Origin: Meandrina meandrites
Taxonomy: Eukaryota; Cnidaria; Anthozoa; Scleractinia; Meandrinidae
NCBI GenBank assembly: GCA_963693305.1
Contig: OY855903.1
Coordinates: 21,153,755 to 21,217,754, forward strand
Direction of reading: 5' to 3'
Length of the DNA stretch: 64,000 nucleotides
Part shown: piece after piece, positions 32,730 through 44,206 of the stretch
How the letters are laid out: the number at the start of each line of letters is the position of its first letter
Numbering within the stretch: position 1 is the first letter of the stretch
Position numbers and translations under genes: made by a program
The notes under the pieces: model-generated
What the model saw: only the letters and a program-made list of their open reading frames with translations
What the model was told of the DNA's origin: nothing
The model's database searches: none

Positions 32730-35330
32730 GAAGATTGACAAAGAAATGGATGCTTGGTTGCTTTTTATTCTATTCAATTTCAGAACTCTCTTTTAGTCCA
32801 GGTTTGAACGCAGTCGTTCGAGAATTATTAAATACACATTTTTTTTACTGAATTTGGGAAGGTACAAGGAACTAGATCCACTTGGCGCTGACGAAAAGTG
32901 CGATGATCTTAAAAATTAGCGAAAAATTCGAAAAATTGTTGGATGTTAAGAAAAAAGAAAGGAGGAGGGTGGGGTGGGAAGAGTCTCCATATAAACAAAG
33001 CAAAGTAGACGTTTACAAAATTTGAAAAAACTGCAATGATTATACAATGATTCATTTACTAAACCTATTTCTTTGTTTCTAAATTCACTCAAATAACCTT
33101 AGCAATAACTGATTTCTTGGATTTTGAAAAGAAAGAATTTCAGTAGAGAAAAGAACTTCACTGACGCCGAGTTTCAGACAAGACTGAACAGCAATTTGCA
33201 AATGCGCGGCATTAACGAAGACCGGTTTTAGCTGTCTTCTTTCTATATTTGTATAGCCAAAACGGTGCTGAAACAGAGAGTCTGTAACTGCGGCTAAGGC
33301 TGTCCACAAATTGCTCGTCAATATTGGCAACTTTTCATATTTTGAGAATTTGTTTGTATTCTAAGCAATGCAACTTTTATCCATTCTAAGAGATTCGATA
33401 AGAGATCGCAGCATGCATCTTTTGGTGTTTAAATTTGTGTAATGCCGGAGATTCAAAAGATTTTTTTGGAAGATTTCCAAAGCTTGCCGTTTCTACGCAG
33501 TTTCTCAGTAAGAGAAAACCTTGCACAGTACTCCAGTTTATTACAAGTTAGTTGTAATTAAGAACAAATTACCGTGATTTAGCAACCGCTTTTGCAATAA
33601 CATCGCTTCGGAAAATGGTTAGGAACCATGTTTTTGCAATTTAGCATATCTTAGCCAAAGAACTAATGGCGGAAAAGAGCAACTATTGTGGATTTTTCAG
33701 CAACTAGTTGACAGCCATTATTGCCACCCACACATTTACTAACTGACCTAACTGATCGCATTCATTTATGAGGATTCATCATGGCTCCTGGATTTTGCCA
33801 CGGAAGAAATTCAGCTAAGAAAAGCGACAGACTTTATCTAACTTGACTAGAATGGTGCGTGAAAACAAATAATAATAATAAAAAAAAACAATATGTATGT
33901 TTACAACTTTTTTGTGCTACAATGAAAATTACAACAATGCACGTAAGCAATATAACAATGCAAAGTATTTGCGTGACTTAAAATTCAATCAGTACGGAAA
34001 CATAGTTTGAATGTTTCTGATCTCTAATTCAACAGAAAATTAATCACTGACTTTTAATTTAATTCAATTCAATTCAATCCAATTCAATTCAAAGACTACA
34101 TTTCGCACGCTTGCCCTCAAAACACAAAACTATCACTGTCTCTTTCCTTTCGTTTGAAAGCAATCGACTTTCTCTTAAAGGCGTCACCTCAATAAAAGGA
34201 AGTAAACTAAAAGGACCTCAGCACGAACTGCATTTATACTGTCGCGCTAGTGTGCTGTTGCGCTGGTCCAATTTTTATACATTCCAACGGATAAAGGGTT
34301 CCTTTTTGTCGAGACATGTTTCTAACTCGTAAATCATCCTGCCATTAGCTTAGCTGCACGGTCTACAAGCTCGCTCCTTTATTATTTGTTTTCATATAAT
34401 CAACGCTACCGATAAGCCGCCGATATTTTCTTGTCATCTACTTTGCATACTGCAGTGGTTATCGAGTTTATTAATTGTAGAAACGCTATAGAGGAAAAAC
34501 TCGACTACTGCTGAGTACATTTCATTTAAGAAGCTATCATGCACTGTACTATGCTGAAATGTTATAATTTTAACAACGGGAATTGAACTGAACAGAATAT
34601 TTAAATCAGAAATGTGTCTCTCATAGCCAAACCAACAAAAACATACCTGAGTTCAAACTTTGAAAACCGAAAACGCAGTTTGACTTAAACAGCAAACGTC
34701 GATTTTAGATCAGAATTATACAGGTGTCTGCTGTGGACGCACTCAATGAAACTTCTATATGTTTTCTGTCGGTGGAAAAACGGAAATTTTCGTTTTTTAG
34801 CTTGAACGACTTTACATTTATTCATTATTATAACAACAGTATGTGAACAAAGAAGATCTTGGTTCAGTTGGAAGGTGCTGTTTTTACAAAATGGTGTTGG
34901 CGTTGTTCCGAGTTATTTTGTGCTTGCAAAATCGAGAGAAATACTCCCCAGTGCTTGGCCCATAATAATTCTATTTCAAAACCATCAGTTTTGTTTGGTC
35001 TTGAATAAAATTACACCAGCATTCAAACGTAAGCCCAAGGGGAAAAGTACTCATCAAATTCACCAACATGAGCAACACGTCATTATTTGGTAACAAATAG
35101 AAGACTCCATTTCATTGGACAAACTGCCAAAAAAAAACTTCTGGCGAATAAAATTCCTTGTTAGAATGAGTTGTTTATATTTCAGACTTGTTTTATCGAG
35201 ATTCATTTTACTCGCATTCTAAACAGCGACAACACAAGAGACAGTGTAAGTTTTGTTTCCTCTCTGATACTTTACTTGATTTAGTGATAAATCTAACATT
35301 TATCTTTTCTTCCTCACCGGTAAGATTTCT
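32730..35330. other. 3' flank of gene C and start of the second leader region, no gene
   Basis: Paralogous to 23960-24798, 25566-26050 and 27410-28370. At 34055-34090 the unit AATTC is repeated. No coding segment. Confidence 0.55.
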
Positions 35331-35334
35331 GTCT

Positions 35335-35366
35335 GAGACACGCGCAAGCTCATAATTACTAGAGAG
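35335..35366 (+). other. Candidate non-coding 5' mini-exon, unit 2
   Basis: Paralogue of 28374-28420, shortened by a small deletion. Ends AGAGAG before GTGAGTGATT; upstream leader donor-like GTGTAAGT at about 35245. Confidence 0.35.
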
Positions 35367-36542
35367 GTGAGTGATTGTTTTAACTTTACTGTCTCGCTAG
35401 AGTGAATTTTTGGAAACCAAACGTGACTGTTCCGGTGGAGGAAAATAGAAAGCTAATCACGGTTGATGAAGTGCGTGCTGTTTGCTAAAATATAACCGTC
35501 AACTCGTTAAAAATCGTACGATCCAGCTGCGCTGCTGTGTTTACAAGTAACGTAGCTGACAAGGCTCAGTAAATTTCCATCTTTCTTGCATTTCACGTGC
35601 TATAGTTATCGCGTTTATTGTATAATCACTAATATAAAACAAATTTGGTGAAATACGGTTAGGGTGCTAAGCTGTATATAATACACTCAAAATTAATGTT
35701 TTAGGTCTTCAAAGTTCCACATGACGTAAATTGAAAGAGAACCATCGCGAATCTTAGCTTTTTACTTGAGGTAGATTCATATCAGTTATATTAGGGAAAA
35801 AACTAACAAAGGACTCCAGTTTTAACTCGCAAGAATGAAAATGACCGGCCATTCAGTCAATTAGGCATTTTTGCTTCAAACACAGTTTTACAACATAAAA
35901 ATCTGTCTGGTGCGCACAATGAGATTTTAATGTGTGATAATGACGTCGACATCCAAACTGTTTTCCGTTTGATAGCAGGCAATTTTCTTACTATTTTTTG
36001 TTTGCGACAGTTTTTTTTAACTTTCATGGTGATTTGAAAATATCGAAATCATACAGGCATGAGCTTAAGAAAACTATTTAGAGTCGAGTGGTGTACATGT
36101 TAATCATTAGCTGTTTAGGAGAATCATGTGCAGAAAATCGCTTACGTATCCTAGTCCATCGCAAAATTCTGTTTTGTTTTGCCTTAGAAACATAGTACAA
36201 ACTTTCTGAATTAATGGGAGAAAAATTCATCTAAACCATCATTTTATGCAACACGTCAGTATTTGAGCTATTTGGTAAGTTATGAATAGAAGACTTCATT
36301 TCATTGGTCAAGTGGGTAACAAAACAAGCTGTTCTGGCCAATAACATTTCTTGTAAGAAAATGATCTAAACATTGCTCTTAAATTATTATTCACAAACTC
36401 GTTTTATCGCGAATCATTTTACTCGAGGCAAGGCATAGCTAGAGTGACTCGGCTAACGGTGTAAGCCTAGTTCTAATTTTCCCTGCTTCTTTACTTGATT
36501 TTTTGTTAAAACTAACATCTCTTTTTCCTTTTTTCTATTTAG

Positions 36543-36590
36543 CAAATCGTTTACAAATTTGGTCAGAGACACCGTAAGCGTACAAGAAAG
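36543..36590 (+). other. Candidate non-coding 5' mini-exon, unit 2
   Basis: Paralogue of 29605-29656: acceptor TTCTATTTAG, CAAATCGTTTACAAATTTGG..., ending CAAGAAAG before GTGAGC. The leader word GTGACTCGGCTAACGG with GTGTAAGC lies near 36448, as at 29510. Confidence 0.4.
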
Positions 36591-36795
36591 GTGAGCGAGT
36601 TTACTTTCTTGTTGAGATATTTTTGGATAATCAAATCATGGACTTTATCAATATGTCACGAGCCTCACAAGTTAGTTTTTGAAAAGAAATCAATTACACC
36701 ATTAACACTTATGCGGATAGCCAGAAGAAAACAGTTGAGCAGTCAATATTTAAAAAAAAATCCAATTCCGGATAGCAAAGTGAAGTCATGATCGT

Positions 36796-36957
36796 AAAAT
36801 ATAGTTCATTATAGTTAATTGTAAATAGTGTAAGTTTCGTTTTTGACTTCATAGAAATTGTAAATAGGTTCATATTTTTGTATTTATTGTAATGCGCATT
36901 TGATTATTTTATAGAAAATGCGCAATATAAATATTAAATATTATTATTATTATTAAA
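36796..36957 (+). mobile_element. LINE 3'-end fragment
   Basis: Insertion relative to unit 1. It reads GTAAATAGTGTAAG... then ATTGTAATGCGCATTTG, AAAATGCGCAATATAAAT and an ATT microsatellite tail. 5'-truncated copies ending in a short tandem repeat are typical of CR1/L2-type LINEs; family assignment is from memory. Confidence 0.5.
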
Positions 36958-36959
36958 AA

Positions 36960-38460
36960 ATTGAATCACTGTTGTTTGCTAGTGAGTTACTAAATTCTCC
37001 AAAATTTTGATTAGAAAACATTAAAATAGCAATTTTTAGAGTTTTGGACAGATTTAGCTCGGTGTGGGTGACAATGTATTTTTAAAATTAAACAAGCAGA
37101 CAAACGAACAAGTGTTCCCAGCTAAAAATTTCTAGGCTTAAAAAAGCATCAAAGGCGAACGGCTTTAATCCAACGAGTAAAAATAAATTTCAGGTTAGAG
37201 AGCTTTGAGCTAAGATTTATTGGTATTCCTAAAGTTTTTTAAAAGTCAGCTGCATGTTTTCTTACTCATTTGTGTTCATAATAGTTTTTATTGCTTTTAA
37301 TGCCGATAACGTGAAAAGTATGCATGTGCATTATCCAAAAAACGTCAATATTTATCAATCTGCACTACCATGATATACAGACAGAGCAGTCAGGCTCCTA
37401 CATTAGCTTTGAACATTCCTTTCTTGTTTATACTTTGCTTCCTTTTGACATGCATGGAAAGTGTTCTAACCGGTCCAAACGATTACGTGGTATGAGCTTA
37501 CTCTCAACGTCACGATAATGGTATGCACCAATTGAAATTTATTGTTGTCGAGGAAACAAATTCTCCCAACTAGCACTTGATAAAATGTACGGAGACTAAT
37601 GTAAGGAGAAATTTTACGCTGATATACCAGGGCTTACAGACACGCCATTGGACTGCAGTAGTGACCAATCATATTGCCCTTACTATACCAGTTTGTAAAC
37701 GCGTTTTAACGTGGAACATGTTTGATCCTGCAGCGTAGAAACTATGACATTTTACTATTTGATGAAGATGACCACCAACACTGCAGAAATTATTTTCTCT
37801 TTTAGCCGTCAATTTCACCAAATTTAACCAGATTAAAAAAGAATATTTGAAAAAGATTAATTAAAAGATTAATCTATTTTTTCAGCCATAAATCGAGGTT
37901 AGATACCTATAACCACTTGCACCGTTCGTGGGCCATAAAAATAATTTCGAGCACTTGCGTTGCCCGAACAATTGTAAAAAAGAGCAGGAAAAACACAGAC
38001 CAATAGAATATTGGTTTTCCTTCTAAGCGTTTATGTCAAGTGATACAAGTACAACCTGTACAATATAAAACTTTAAAGGCAAGGGTCCTTTTCAACGTAA
38101 CTGATCGGTGCACAGTTGTGAATATAAAACAAGACAAATAATATCCAATACAAGAAAACCCAAAGATGTTTTTCAGTTCATTACTCGCTGCCAAGAAGAT
38201 TGTATGAATCTAACATTAGCACAATGATATTGCGCCCACGACCTCTTCTGTGGGGAAGGCGTACAAACTGTTAAATTGACTTGTATCAAAAACCAGTTTT
38301 GATAGTTTGTGAAAAAAAAGTGGCGTCTGTTGTAGGATAACTTCTTGCCACTGTTGTTGATGTGCTTTTGAATTTTTAACGATAGTAAAATGACTTCAAT
38401 TTAGTGTCGGTGACAGGAGTTATGCAGTACCTTGATCTTTGATCTATGTAAATTCTCTCC
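36960..38460. other. Upstream region of D exon 1, no gene
   Basis: Collinear with about 29950-31215. The last 80 bp before the exon are about 92% identical to the gene C equivalent. Confidence 0.55.
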
Positions 38461-38480
38461 ACAGCAAATCGCAAGGAAAA

Positions 38481-38597
38481 ATGGCCTTTCTTATAAGTAA
38501 AGTGTCTGTGGTCTTCATGTTCTATGTGATGTCATACTTGGCCATTTATTGTGCCACGGAAGACAACAAAACCGCAAAACAAACATCTCACATTGTG
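38481..38597 (+). pseudogene. Gene D: orphan exon 1 (signal peptide) with lost splice donor
   Basis: Thirty-nine codons from ATG 38481, reading MAFLISKVSVVFMFYVMSYL, with acceptor CTCCACAG at 38464. It is very close to gene C exon 1. The donor is ATATGC where C has GTATGT, so GT is lost; unspliced, the frame ends four codons later (ICPL, stop). No collagen or C-terminal exon follows before gene E. Downstream of 38625 the sequence becomes the duplicated gene A flank, so the rest of the gene was removed by recombination. Confidence 0.8.
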
Positions 38598-38626
38598 ATA
38601 TGCCCGCTGTAACATCCAGGCATAAA

Positions 38627-39520
38627 CTTTTCTTGCTGTGCGAAAGTATTTGGAACATACTCAATACGTTCTCGTGACTGCGAACAATCAAAACAATTCA
38701 AATTAACAGTTTCCACAAACACAGATATTTTTATCTGTTACTATTGGGTAGCATTGTGAAAAGCTAAGTTGTAGCGCAAACGTTTGAAAAAAAAAGATGT
38801 CTTTGCCTCATATCAATTGCGCCAAACTTAATATTGGCGGGAACAAAAGCATCAAATTAAATTAGGCTGATTTCCGTTAAGCGCAAGTTCTGAGGAAAAG
38901 AGCTGTTATCTTACTACCGCTACATTTACTGAACCTTTTTTTTAGCGTTTTCTTTTTAAATTCACCCAAACAAAAATAGATAGTTTAGTTAAGGAAATAA
39001 CTCACCAAAGTTGACTTTCCTGAAAAGAGTTATGAGAAAACAAAAAAAAAAATAAAATAAAAAAATACTGAATAACTTGAAGGCGCTACCCTCAAAATCA
39101 AGGCATGTCAGCGCTCAATAAGCACTGAACTACACAGTATACACCTTGTAAGTGAGGTGTTTACGTTTTTCTGAATCACTTTGCTCAGAAAAAGTTTAAA
39201 ACTGCGGTATGAAAAAGTCCGGTGTTAGCTGTGTTCTTTTTATTTTTTATTGTATAGGCAGCAAGGCATCAACCGAAGTTCAACTACGTAAAACCATATG
39301 TAAGGCTGATCGGACAGCTCATATGGGTAATTTTATTGCCCAATATTTCGCTTAGACAAAACTAACTTTCTTCAGGGTCTGAGGTTACAATCTTCAAAAT
39401 GATATAAATGAAAAGGGAAAATAGGGCCACTATGCGTACGTGTGTGGGCTGGCGTTAAGGTTTGACTTCAGTTGATAGTTTGGTTTCAATGACTTGTAAT
39501 TTGTCTCGTACGGTTTAGTA
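38627..39520 (+). repeat. Copy of the gene A 3' flank, fused behind D exon 1
   Basis: Matches 15883-16835 collinearly. The joint with the gene C-type intron sequence lies within a shared AAACTTTTCT-like string, suggesting microhomology. Confidence 0.8.
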
Positions 39521-40758
39521 TTTATTTTGCAATTCATTTTTAATTGGCAAAAAGACATTGAAAAGACAAGCAAATTTTGAAGTTGACTCCCTGTATACGA
39601 ACTGTAATTAGTTTTGAAAATTGTTGTTTTGTTGCTTTTTTTATGATATTTTCGCAACAATCCTTCCGATAACAAGACCCTTTAAAAGAAGCCTGCAAGC
39701 TTGTTGTTTTTGAGGATCTGGATGGGGTTAACTGACAACTGACAAATGGCCAAAATTTTAACTGACAACTGACATATCGCCTAAAATTTAACTGACAACT
39801 GACATTTGTAGTGAATTTTTCTGGCAACTGACAAAAGACTGTTTGTTCTTAATATCCACAAAACATCGTTGTAAATAACATTTTATGACTCTTTTCGTCC
39901 AACAAATGCATGTTTTATGCTGAACCTTAGCAGCAGGACGGTAGAGTGTCATATTTCGTTAATAATTTAACGTATGACCCATAACCTGATTGAAAATTAA
40001 ACTTGAGGAAATACATATATTTTTTGTTTTTGCAATGTAGCCTCTCACACAGTAGTTTTATTGTCGCTACTCCTTTCTCAATAAGTGCCTGTAATAGACC
40101 CTTTAGCCCGAGTGCAATATTCCTTTCCGACTATTTCATCTAGGCCAATCACCATCGAGGCATTGCTAAAAAAACCCAATCAAATTAATCGTAATAAAGA
40201 CCTCTTCCCATATTTGTTTGTTTTTAATATTTTGAAGGTTAGTTTTGATTGGCTAACCGTTGGAAAGGAATTTTGGGCTCGGCAAGCAGGAGCCCGGGGG
40301 ATACTCTTTAAAAATTCATGTGGGGTGTGTGCGGCATGCTTCAAGAAACACCTTTACCGTATTCTAGACCGAAATATACGATTTCACCCACCCTATTTTA
40401 GATCCGATCCCAAAATCGATAACCTATTTCATACCACATTGTATCCAGGAACTGCTTCGGTTTGCCTAAAAATTAACAAGGGCGTCATATTCCTAACTTA
40501 CACATGTGCATGCATGATAAGAACGATAAGAATAGTTTCTTCCAAAAGTTGCTAACTAGACTCACCAGAGTGCACAAACCATAGCCTATTTCAGACCAAA
40601 ATTGTAATAATCTATAAATGAAAACTTAAAACTTGAGAAAGGGCCAACGGACAAAGCAAAGGACCCGGATCCTGGTGGATCTGATCAGCAAAATTTGGGA
40701 TACAAAAAACTGAAAAACAGAAAGGCTGACCGTACGGTTGGATTGAACTATATATATA

Positions 40759-40805
40759 TTTTCCAATATTTCGTCAGGCACGGCCTGACTTCTTCAGGGA
40801 ATGAA
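40759..40805 (-). ncRNA. Hammerhead-ribozyme-like motif, left copy
   Basis: Minus strand: ATTCC, CTGAAGA plus A, stem II GTCAGGC/GCCTGAC with loop CGT, GAAATATT, then GGAAAA. Stem III would be the self-complementary ATAT, so an active form would need a dimer. Confidence 0.55.
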
Positions 40806-40968
40806 CAACTGAAGAAAAAACGTTACAATTTAAACAACCAAGACAATAGGTAATAAGATACAATTAAAAAAAAAATACCGTTGAAACAAAACCAAAAGGT
40901 AAACAAGAAAGTCCTAATTAACAAAATAATGTGTAACTACAGATTAAGTACATAGATAGTATAGCATA

Positions 40969-41262
40969 TTACATTTCCTCGCGTTTGTTTATACCCTTTG
41001 GTTCAAGGGTTTGACCTCTTTTGATAAGGTACGCTTCCCTGGCTTTGCGTATAGCGTCACGTGATGAATGTATGAGTTCTAGGGGGATAAGTTCTATGTC
41101 GTTAGTTGTATGATCGTCGGAAAAAAAATGGTCTGAAACTGCAGTAGGTCTGGAGGTGGGGGTGGGCCTGTCTACCGGTCGTCGGTGTTCATTAAAACGG
41201 TCTTTGAGTCGTCTTTTAGTCTCGCCTTGGTATTGTTTGTTACAACGTCGACAGTGTACCAT
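40969..41262 (-). CDS. GIY-YIG endonuclease C-terminal fragment of a Penelope-like element
   Basis: 97 codons. It contains CNKQYQGETKRRLKDRFNEH, the part of a GIY-YIG nuclease that follows the YIG strand (consensus YIGET.R.L..R..EH), then SDHFFSDDHTTNDIELIPLE, DAIRKAREAYLIKRGQTLEP and GINKREE. This matches the C-terminal nuclease of Penelope-like reverse transcriptases. The N-terminal GIY motif and the polymerase are missing, and the ATG is probably just an internal Met. It encodes no complete enzyme. Confidence 0.7.
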   Translation of the reverse strand: MVHCRRCNKQYQGETKRRLKDRFNEHRRPVDRPTPTSRPTAVSDHFFSDDHTTNDIELIPLELIHSSRDAIRKAREAYLIKRGQTLEPKGINKREEM

Positions 41263-41344
41263 GTAGATGAGGTATTTTTTTTAATTGTATCTTATTACCT
41301 ATTGTCTTGGTTGTTTAAATTGTAACGTTATTTCTTCAGTTGTA

Positions 41345-41390
41345 CATTCCCTGAAGAAGTCAGGCCGTGCCTGACGAAATATTGGAAAAT
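41345..41390 (+). ncRNA. Hammerhead-ribozyme-like motif, right copy
   Basis: Inverted copy of 40759-40805 on the plus strand, with the same core, 7-bp stem II and GAAATATT. Confidence 0.55.
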
Positions 41391-41865
41391 ATATATATAG
41401 TTCAATCCAACCGTACGGTCAGCCTTTCTGTTTTTCAGTTATTTTTTTTAATAATCTATACCGTATTTCAGACCAAAAGGGCTCGAAAACCACACCTTTT
41501 GGCTTTGGGGCCACACATACGTATATAGCTTATGTAAGGGAGTAACCCCCTGGAGCAGAAGTTCGTGTGACAGAGAGTAGTGACTTGCCTTGATTAAAAG
41601 GCCGTATAGAAACAAAAGCCGCTTGGAGTTGCAATTATTACAGCACCAAAATTTAATATAAATGGTATAATTTACATTTTGAATGTTACCTTTTTAGCTA
41701 CATTTTGGGTCAAAAATTAATAATTAAGCTATATGGTTAATTATTAATAGTCCATTAACTGACAACTGACAAATGGCCTAAAATTTAACTGATAACTGAC
41801 AAATGGCCATAATTTTAACTGACAACTGATATTTGTAACCCCCCATCCAGACCCTGTAATATTAA

Positions 41866-41998
41866 TAAAGTAAAAAGAATCGTGGCGCCAGAAGAGGCTG
41901 TAAAGCTTTTTAACGCAAAAACTTCGGAAGAGGAGGATAACTATCCAGTGCCTGATCATCCTAAAATGCCGATGAATTCGTTTAACAATGTGGATTAA
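41866..41998 (+). pseudogene. Coding-like remnant, unknown
   Basis: An open stretch reads IVAPEEAVKLFNAKTSEEED and ends FNNVD before TAA. Its composition looks protein-coding, but no start, splice site or family is recognised. Confidence 0.2.
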
Positions 41999-41999
41999 A

Positions 42000-43130
42000 G
42001 AACGTGCAAACGTAGATATTGCGCCTAAGTTTCCGATTTCCGTATGCACAGGCTGGCTCAAATATGCACAATCCTGGCACCCCCTTTTTAAGGAAATAAG
42101 GTATCGCGGGCGACTTCAAATGCTTTGTGCGGTCTTGCTCATAAGAACGTTACTTACGGTAACAGAGTTCTGAGACTCAAAAGAGAAAAAGCAATAGGAA
42201 TGTCAAACGTATATGTAGTGCGCATTGTTACGAGATCGACAGTAATTTGCCAGTGCTTCCAAAGTTGTAAATTTGTTTAAAAAAACAATACAATTTATTT
42301 TCTATTTTTGATATCGTGATACTCAGCACGTTTTTGGGTCCATTTGGAACTCCATGTTAATATTTGCAAGACCATTAACGTGAACTGTTTGCCCGTTTTG
42401 ATATCCTTAGATTGATGGAATCATTAACATTTGAAAACGAAACATTAACCCGCCATTAATTTCTGTATTTGTTCTATTTAAAACAATTTAGAAAACAACA
42501 TCAAACAGTTTTAAAATGAACTGTCATGATTTCTCTCAAATCTAGACGTTTAAAACTTTCGTCTGCTTTCACAGAGGCATGTTCCAAGTGGATGCAATTT
42601 TCAATTGGTTAGGCAGTCCTTTATTCGATAGACCATAACATCAATTTAATATCCGGATAGAAAATTCTGCATTCTCCAGAGTAGTTCAATTTCATCTTTT
42701 TTTAAAGGCGATAGCAAACAGAAGATAAAAGATCACTTAAGGTCCATTTGCGTTGATGCGATAAAAAACGATACTTCATTCACCCATAACAAAAGCACTC
42801 GCGATAAAATGACACAGCTGGTGGGAAGGATTGAAAATAGCCAATGTGGATTTATGTCTGTAAACACCACCGCCCAGTTTTCAGTCACATCAAAAAATGG
42901 GATAATCGAAAGGTTATCCAAGTTTATTTACACAGACACCGTGTTCCCAAAGCTGTCAAAAAGTAGCAGTTGCTCCCAAATTGAATCACTATATCTAACT
43001 TAAAAGTTACCAAAAAAGGGTAAATCTCAATATATATGTCTTTTGTGTATTTTTGAGATTCATGAGAGTTTGAATAATTTGTTAACAAATCTTATTTCTA
43101 GAATCATAAATGGTTAAAAGATATTATCGT
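42000..43130. other. Non-coding, locally duplicated
   Basis: No gene. The stretch 42905-43000 (TTTATTTACACAGACACCGTG...) resembles 45180-45250, and 42700-42750 resembles 43505-43560, indicating old local duplications. Confidence 0.4.
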
Positions 43131-43132
43131 GG

Positions 43133-43176
43133 CAAACACATCAAACACATCAAACACATCAAACACATCAAACACG
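43133..43176 (+). repeat. Short tandem repeat, 9-base unit ACATCAAAC
   Basis: Four to five direct copies of ACATCAAAC. Confidence 0.8.
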
Positions 43177-43291
43177 ACCAACCGTTCTAGAAAAAACATA
43201 GATTGCTATGTTGTTCCCTTGAACGTTTGTTTTGCAAATTAAACTTGTTTAGACGAAAACTCAGTTTAACCCATTGACAGAAGTGGAAAAT

Positions 43292-43410
43292 GAAGATGAT
43301 GATGATGATGATGATGATGAAGAAGAAGAAGAAGAAGAAGAAGAAGAAGAAGAAGAAGAAGAAGAAGAAGAAGAAGAAGAAGAAGAAGAAGAAGAAGAAG
43401 AAGAAGAAGA
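43292..43410 (+). repeat. GAT/GAA trinucleotide microsatellite
   Basis: About nine GAT units followed by about 30 GAA units without interruption. Confidence 0.95.
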
Positions 43411-43794
43411 CTAATCCTTAAGTTGGCAGCCAGGTTTATAAATTAAATTCACACCCAGTGTGTATAGAAGTTTGTATTCTCCGCAGCTGTTCCTTTTTAA
43501 CAAACTCGGTAAAGGCGATATTTAAAAGAAGATTAAAGATCACTTCTTTGCGCTGATGTGGCAAACGAACACATTAATCAACACATCAAGTCACGCAGGT
43601 GGCGGTCAGAAAAGGCCAAGCAGAAACTGTCCTGATGACAGAGAGTGAAGATCTTGACAAAAAAAAAGAATAAAAAAATTCTAGCTGAGGTTTTAAGAAA
43701 TTGTAGGATGTTTCCAGAAACAAGACATACTATTTTATGTATTATACCCGATACTATTTTATGTACTATACCCGATATATCTATATACACAGCG

Positions 43795-44060
43795 GTGCTG
43801 TGTTATGGAATAGCTTACCGAATGCATGATAAAACTATCCAGCACACTTAACGAATTTAAGAACAAATTGAAAAATCACATCTTCGGATCATCTTGCATT
43901 TAAATTTTTGAATACACGGCATCCTTATAAAGCAGGTTTTTGTTTGTTTGTTCTTATTAGTAGTTAGCCCCTCTTAGTTAGTGTTTTATCCTTCGTTTTT
44001 ATTCTGTACTTGAATGGATTTTACCGTGTTTAAATAAAGTATAATCTACCTGCCTACCTA
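43795..44060 (+). mobile_element. LINE reverse-transcriptase ORF end and 3' tail
   Basis: One frame reads GAVLWNSLPNA, then after two stops and a shift KLSSTLNEFKNKLKNHIF. These are the usual last residues of non-LTR reverse transcriptase ORFs (xxLWNSLPxxL...SLxxFKxxLKxHL). It is followed by a 3' UTR ending AATAAAG and a TACC microsatellite. Degenerate, 5' truncated. Confidence 0.65.
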
Positions 44061-44103
44061 CCTACCTACTTACTCACTCCTAGTTGATAATCAATTTATC
44101 TAC

Positions 44104-44172
44104 AAGACTAATAAATCAGTGATGTCAGTAATGTATATGAAATGATTCATATATGAACTGCGCACCGGTATC

Positions 44173-44206
<34 letters not shown>

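Larger units (their letters stand above)
32154..38625 (+). repeat. Tandem duplication unit 2 (C exon 3 through D exon 1)
   Basis: Second copy of the unit. Homology to unit 1 stops at CCAGGCATAAA just after D exon 1. It carries a LINE 3' end at about 36796-36957 that is absent from the matching site near 29950 in unit 1. Confidence 0.75.
40617..41448 (-). mobile_element. Penelope-like retroelement fragment with inverted ends
   Basis: A 12-base direct repeat TAATAATCTATA flanks it (40605-40616 and 41449-41460). The ends 40707-40888 and about 41271-41437 are inverted copies, each holding a hammerhead-like motif. Between them is a minus-strand ORF with a GIY-YIG-like segment. The reverse transcriptase is missing, so it is a 5'-truncated copy; inverted terminal copies are known for Penelope-like elements. 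Confidence 0.7.
40293..41553. mobile_element. CCCGGGGG-type MITE, split by a Penelope-like insertion
   Basis: Left end CCCGGGGGATACTC, right end GAGTAACCCCCTGG; the flanks AGCAGGAG (40285-40292) and AGCAGAAG (41554-41561) form an 8-bp duplication with one mismatch. Subtracting the insert at 40617-41448 gives a 430-bp element. The 156-codon ORF at 40085-40555 crosses its edge and is not a gene. A sister copy with an exact 8-bp duplication is at 44657-44982. Confidence 0.65.
39714..41854. mobile_element. Element with GGRTCTGGATGGGG ends and tandem repeats inside each end
   Basis: Left end GGATCTGGATGGGG, right end CCCCCCATCCAGACCC. Inside the left end (39727-39835) and inside the right end (41750-41838) are two or three copies of a roughly 30-base unit built on TTAACTGACAACTGACAAATGGCC, in the same orientation at both ends. 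No convincing target duplication. It is interrupted by the element at 40293-41553. Confidence 0.55.

Noticed and set aside
40085..40555. 156-codon plus-strand ORF
   Set aside because: Crosses the left boundary of the CCCGGGGG MITE and resembles no protein.
43133..43176. CRISPR-like short repeats
   Set aside because: The 9-base direct repeats have no spacers and the genome is eukaryotic; this is an ordinary short tandem repeat.
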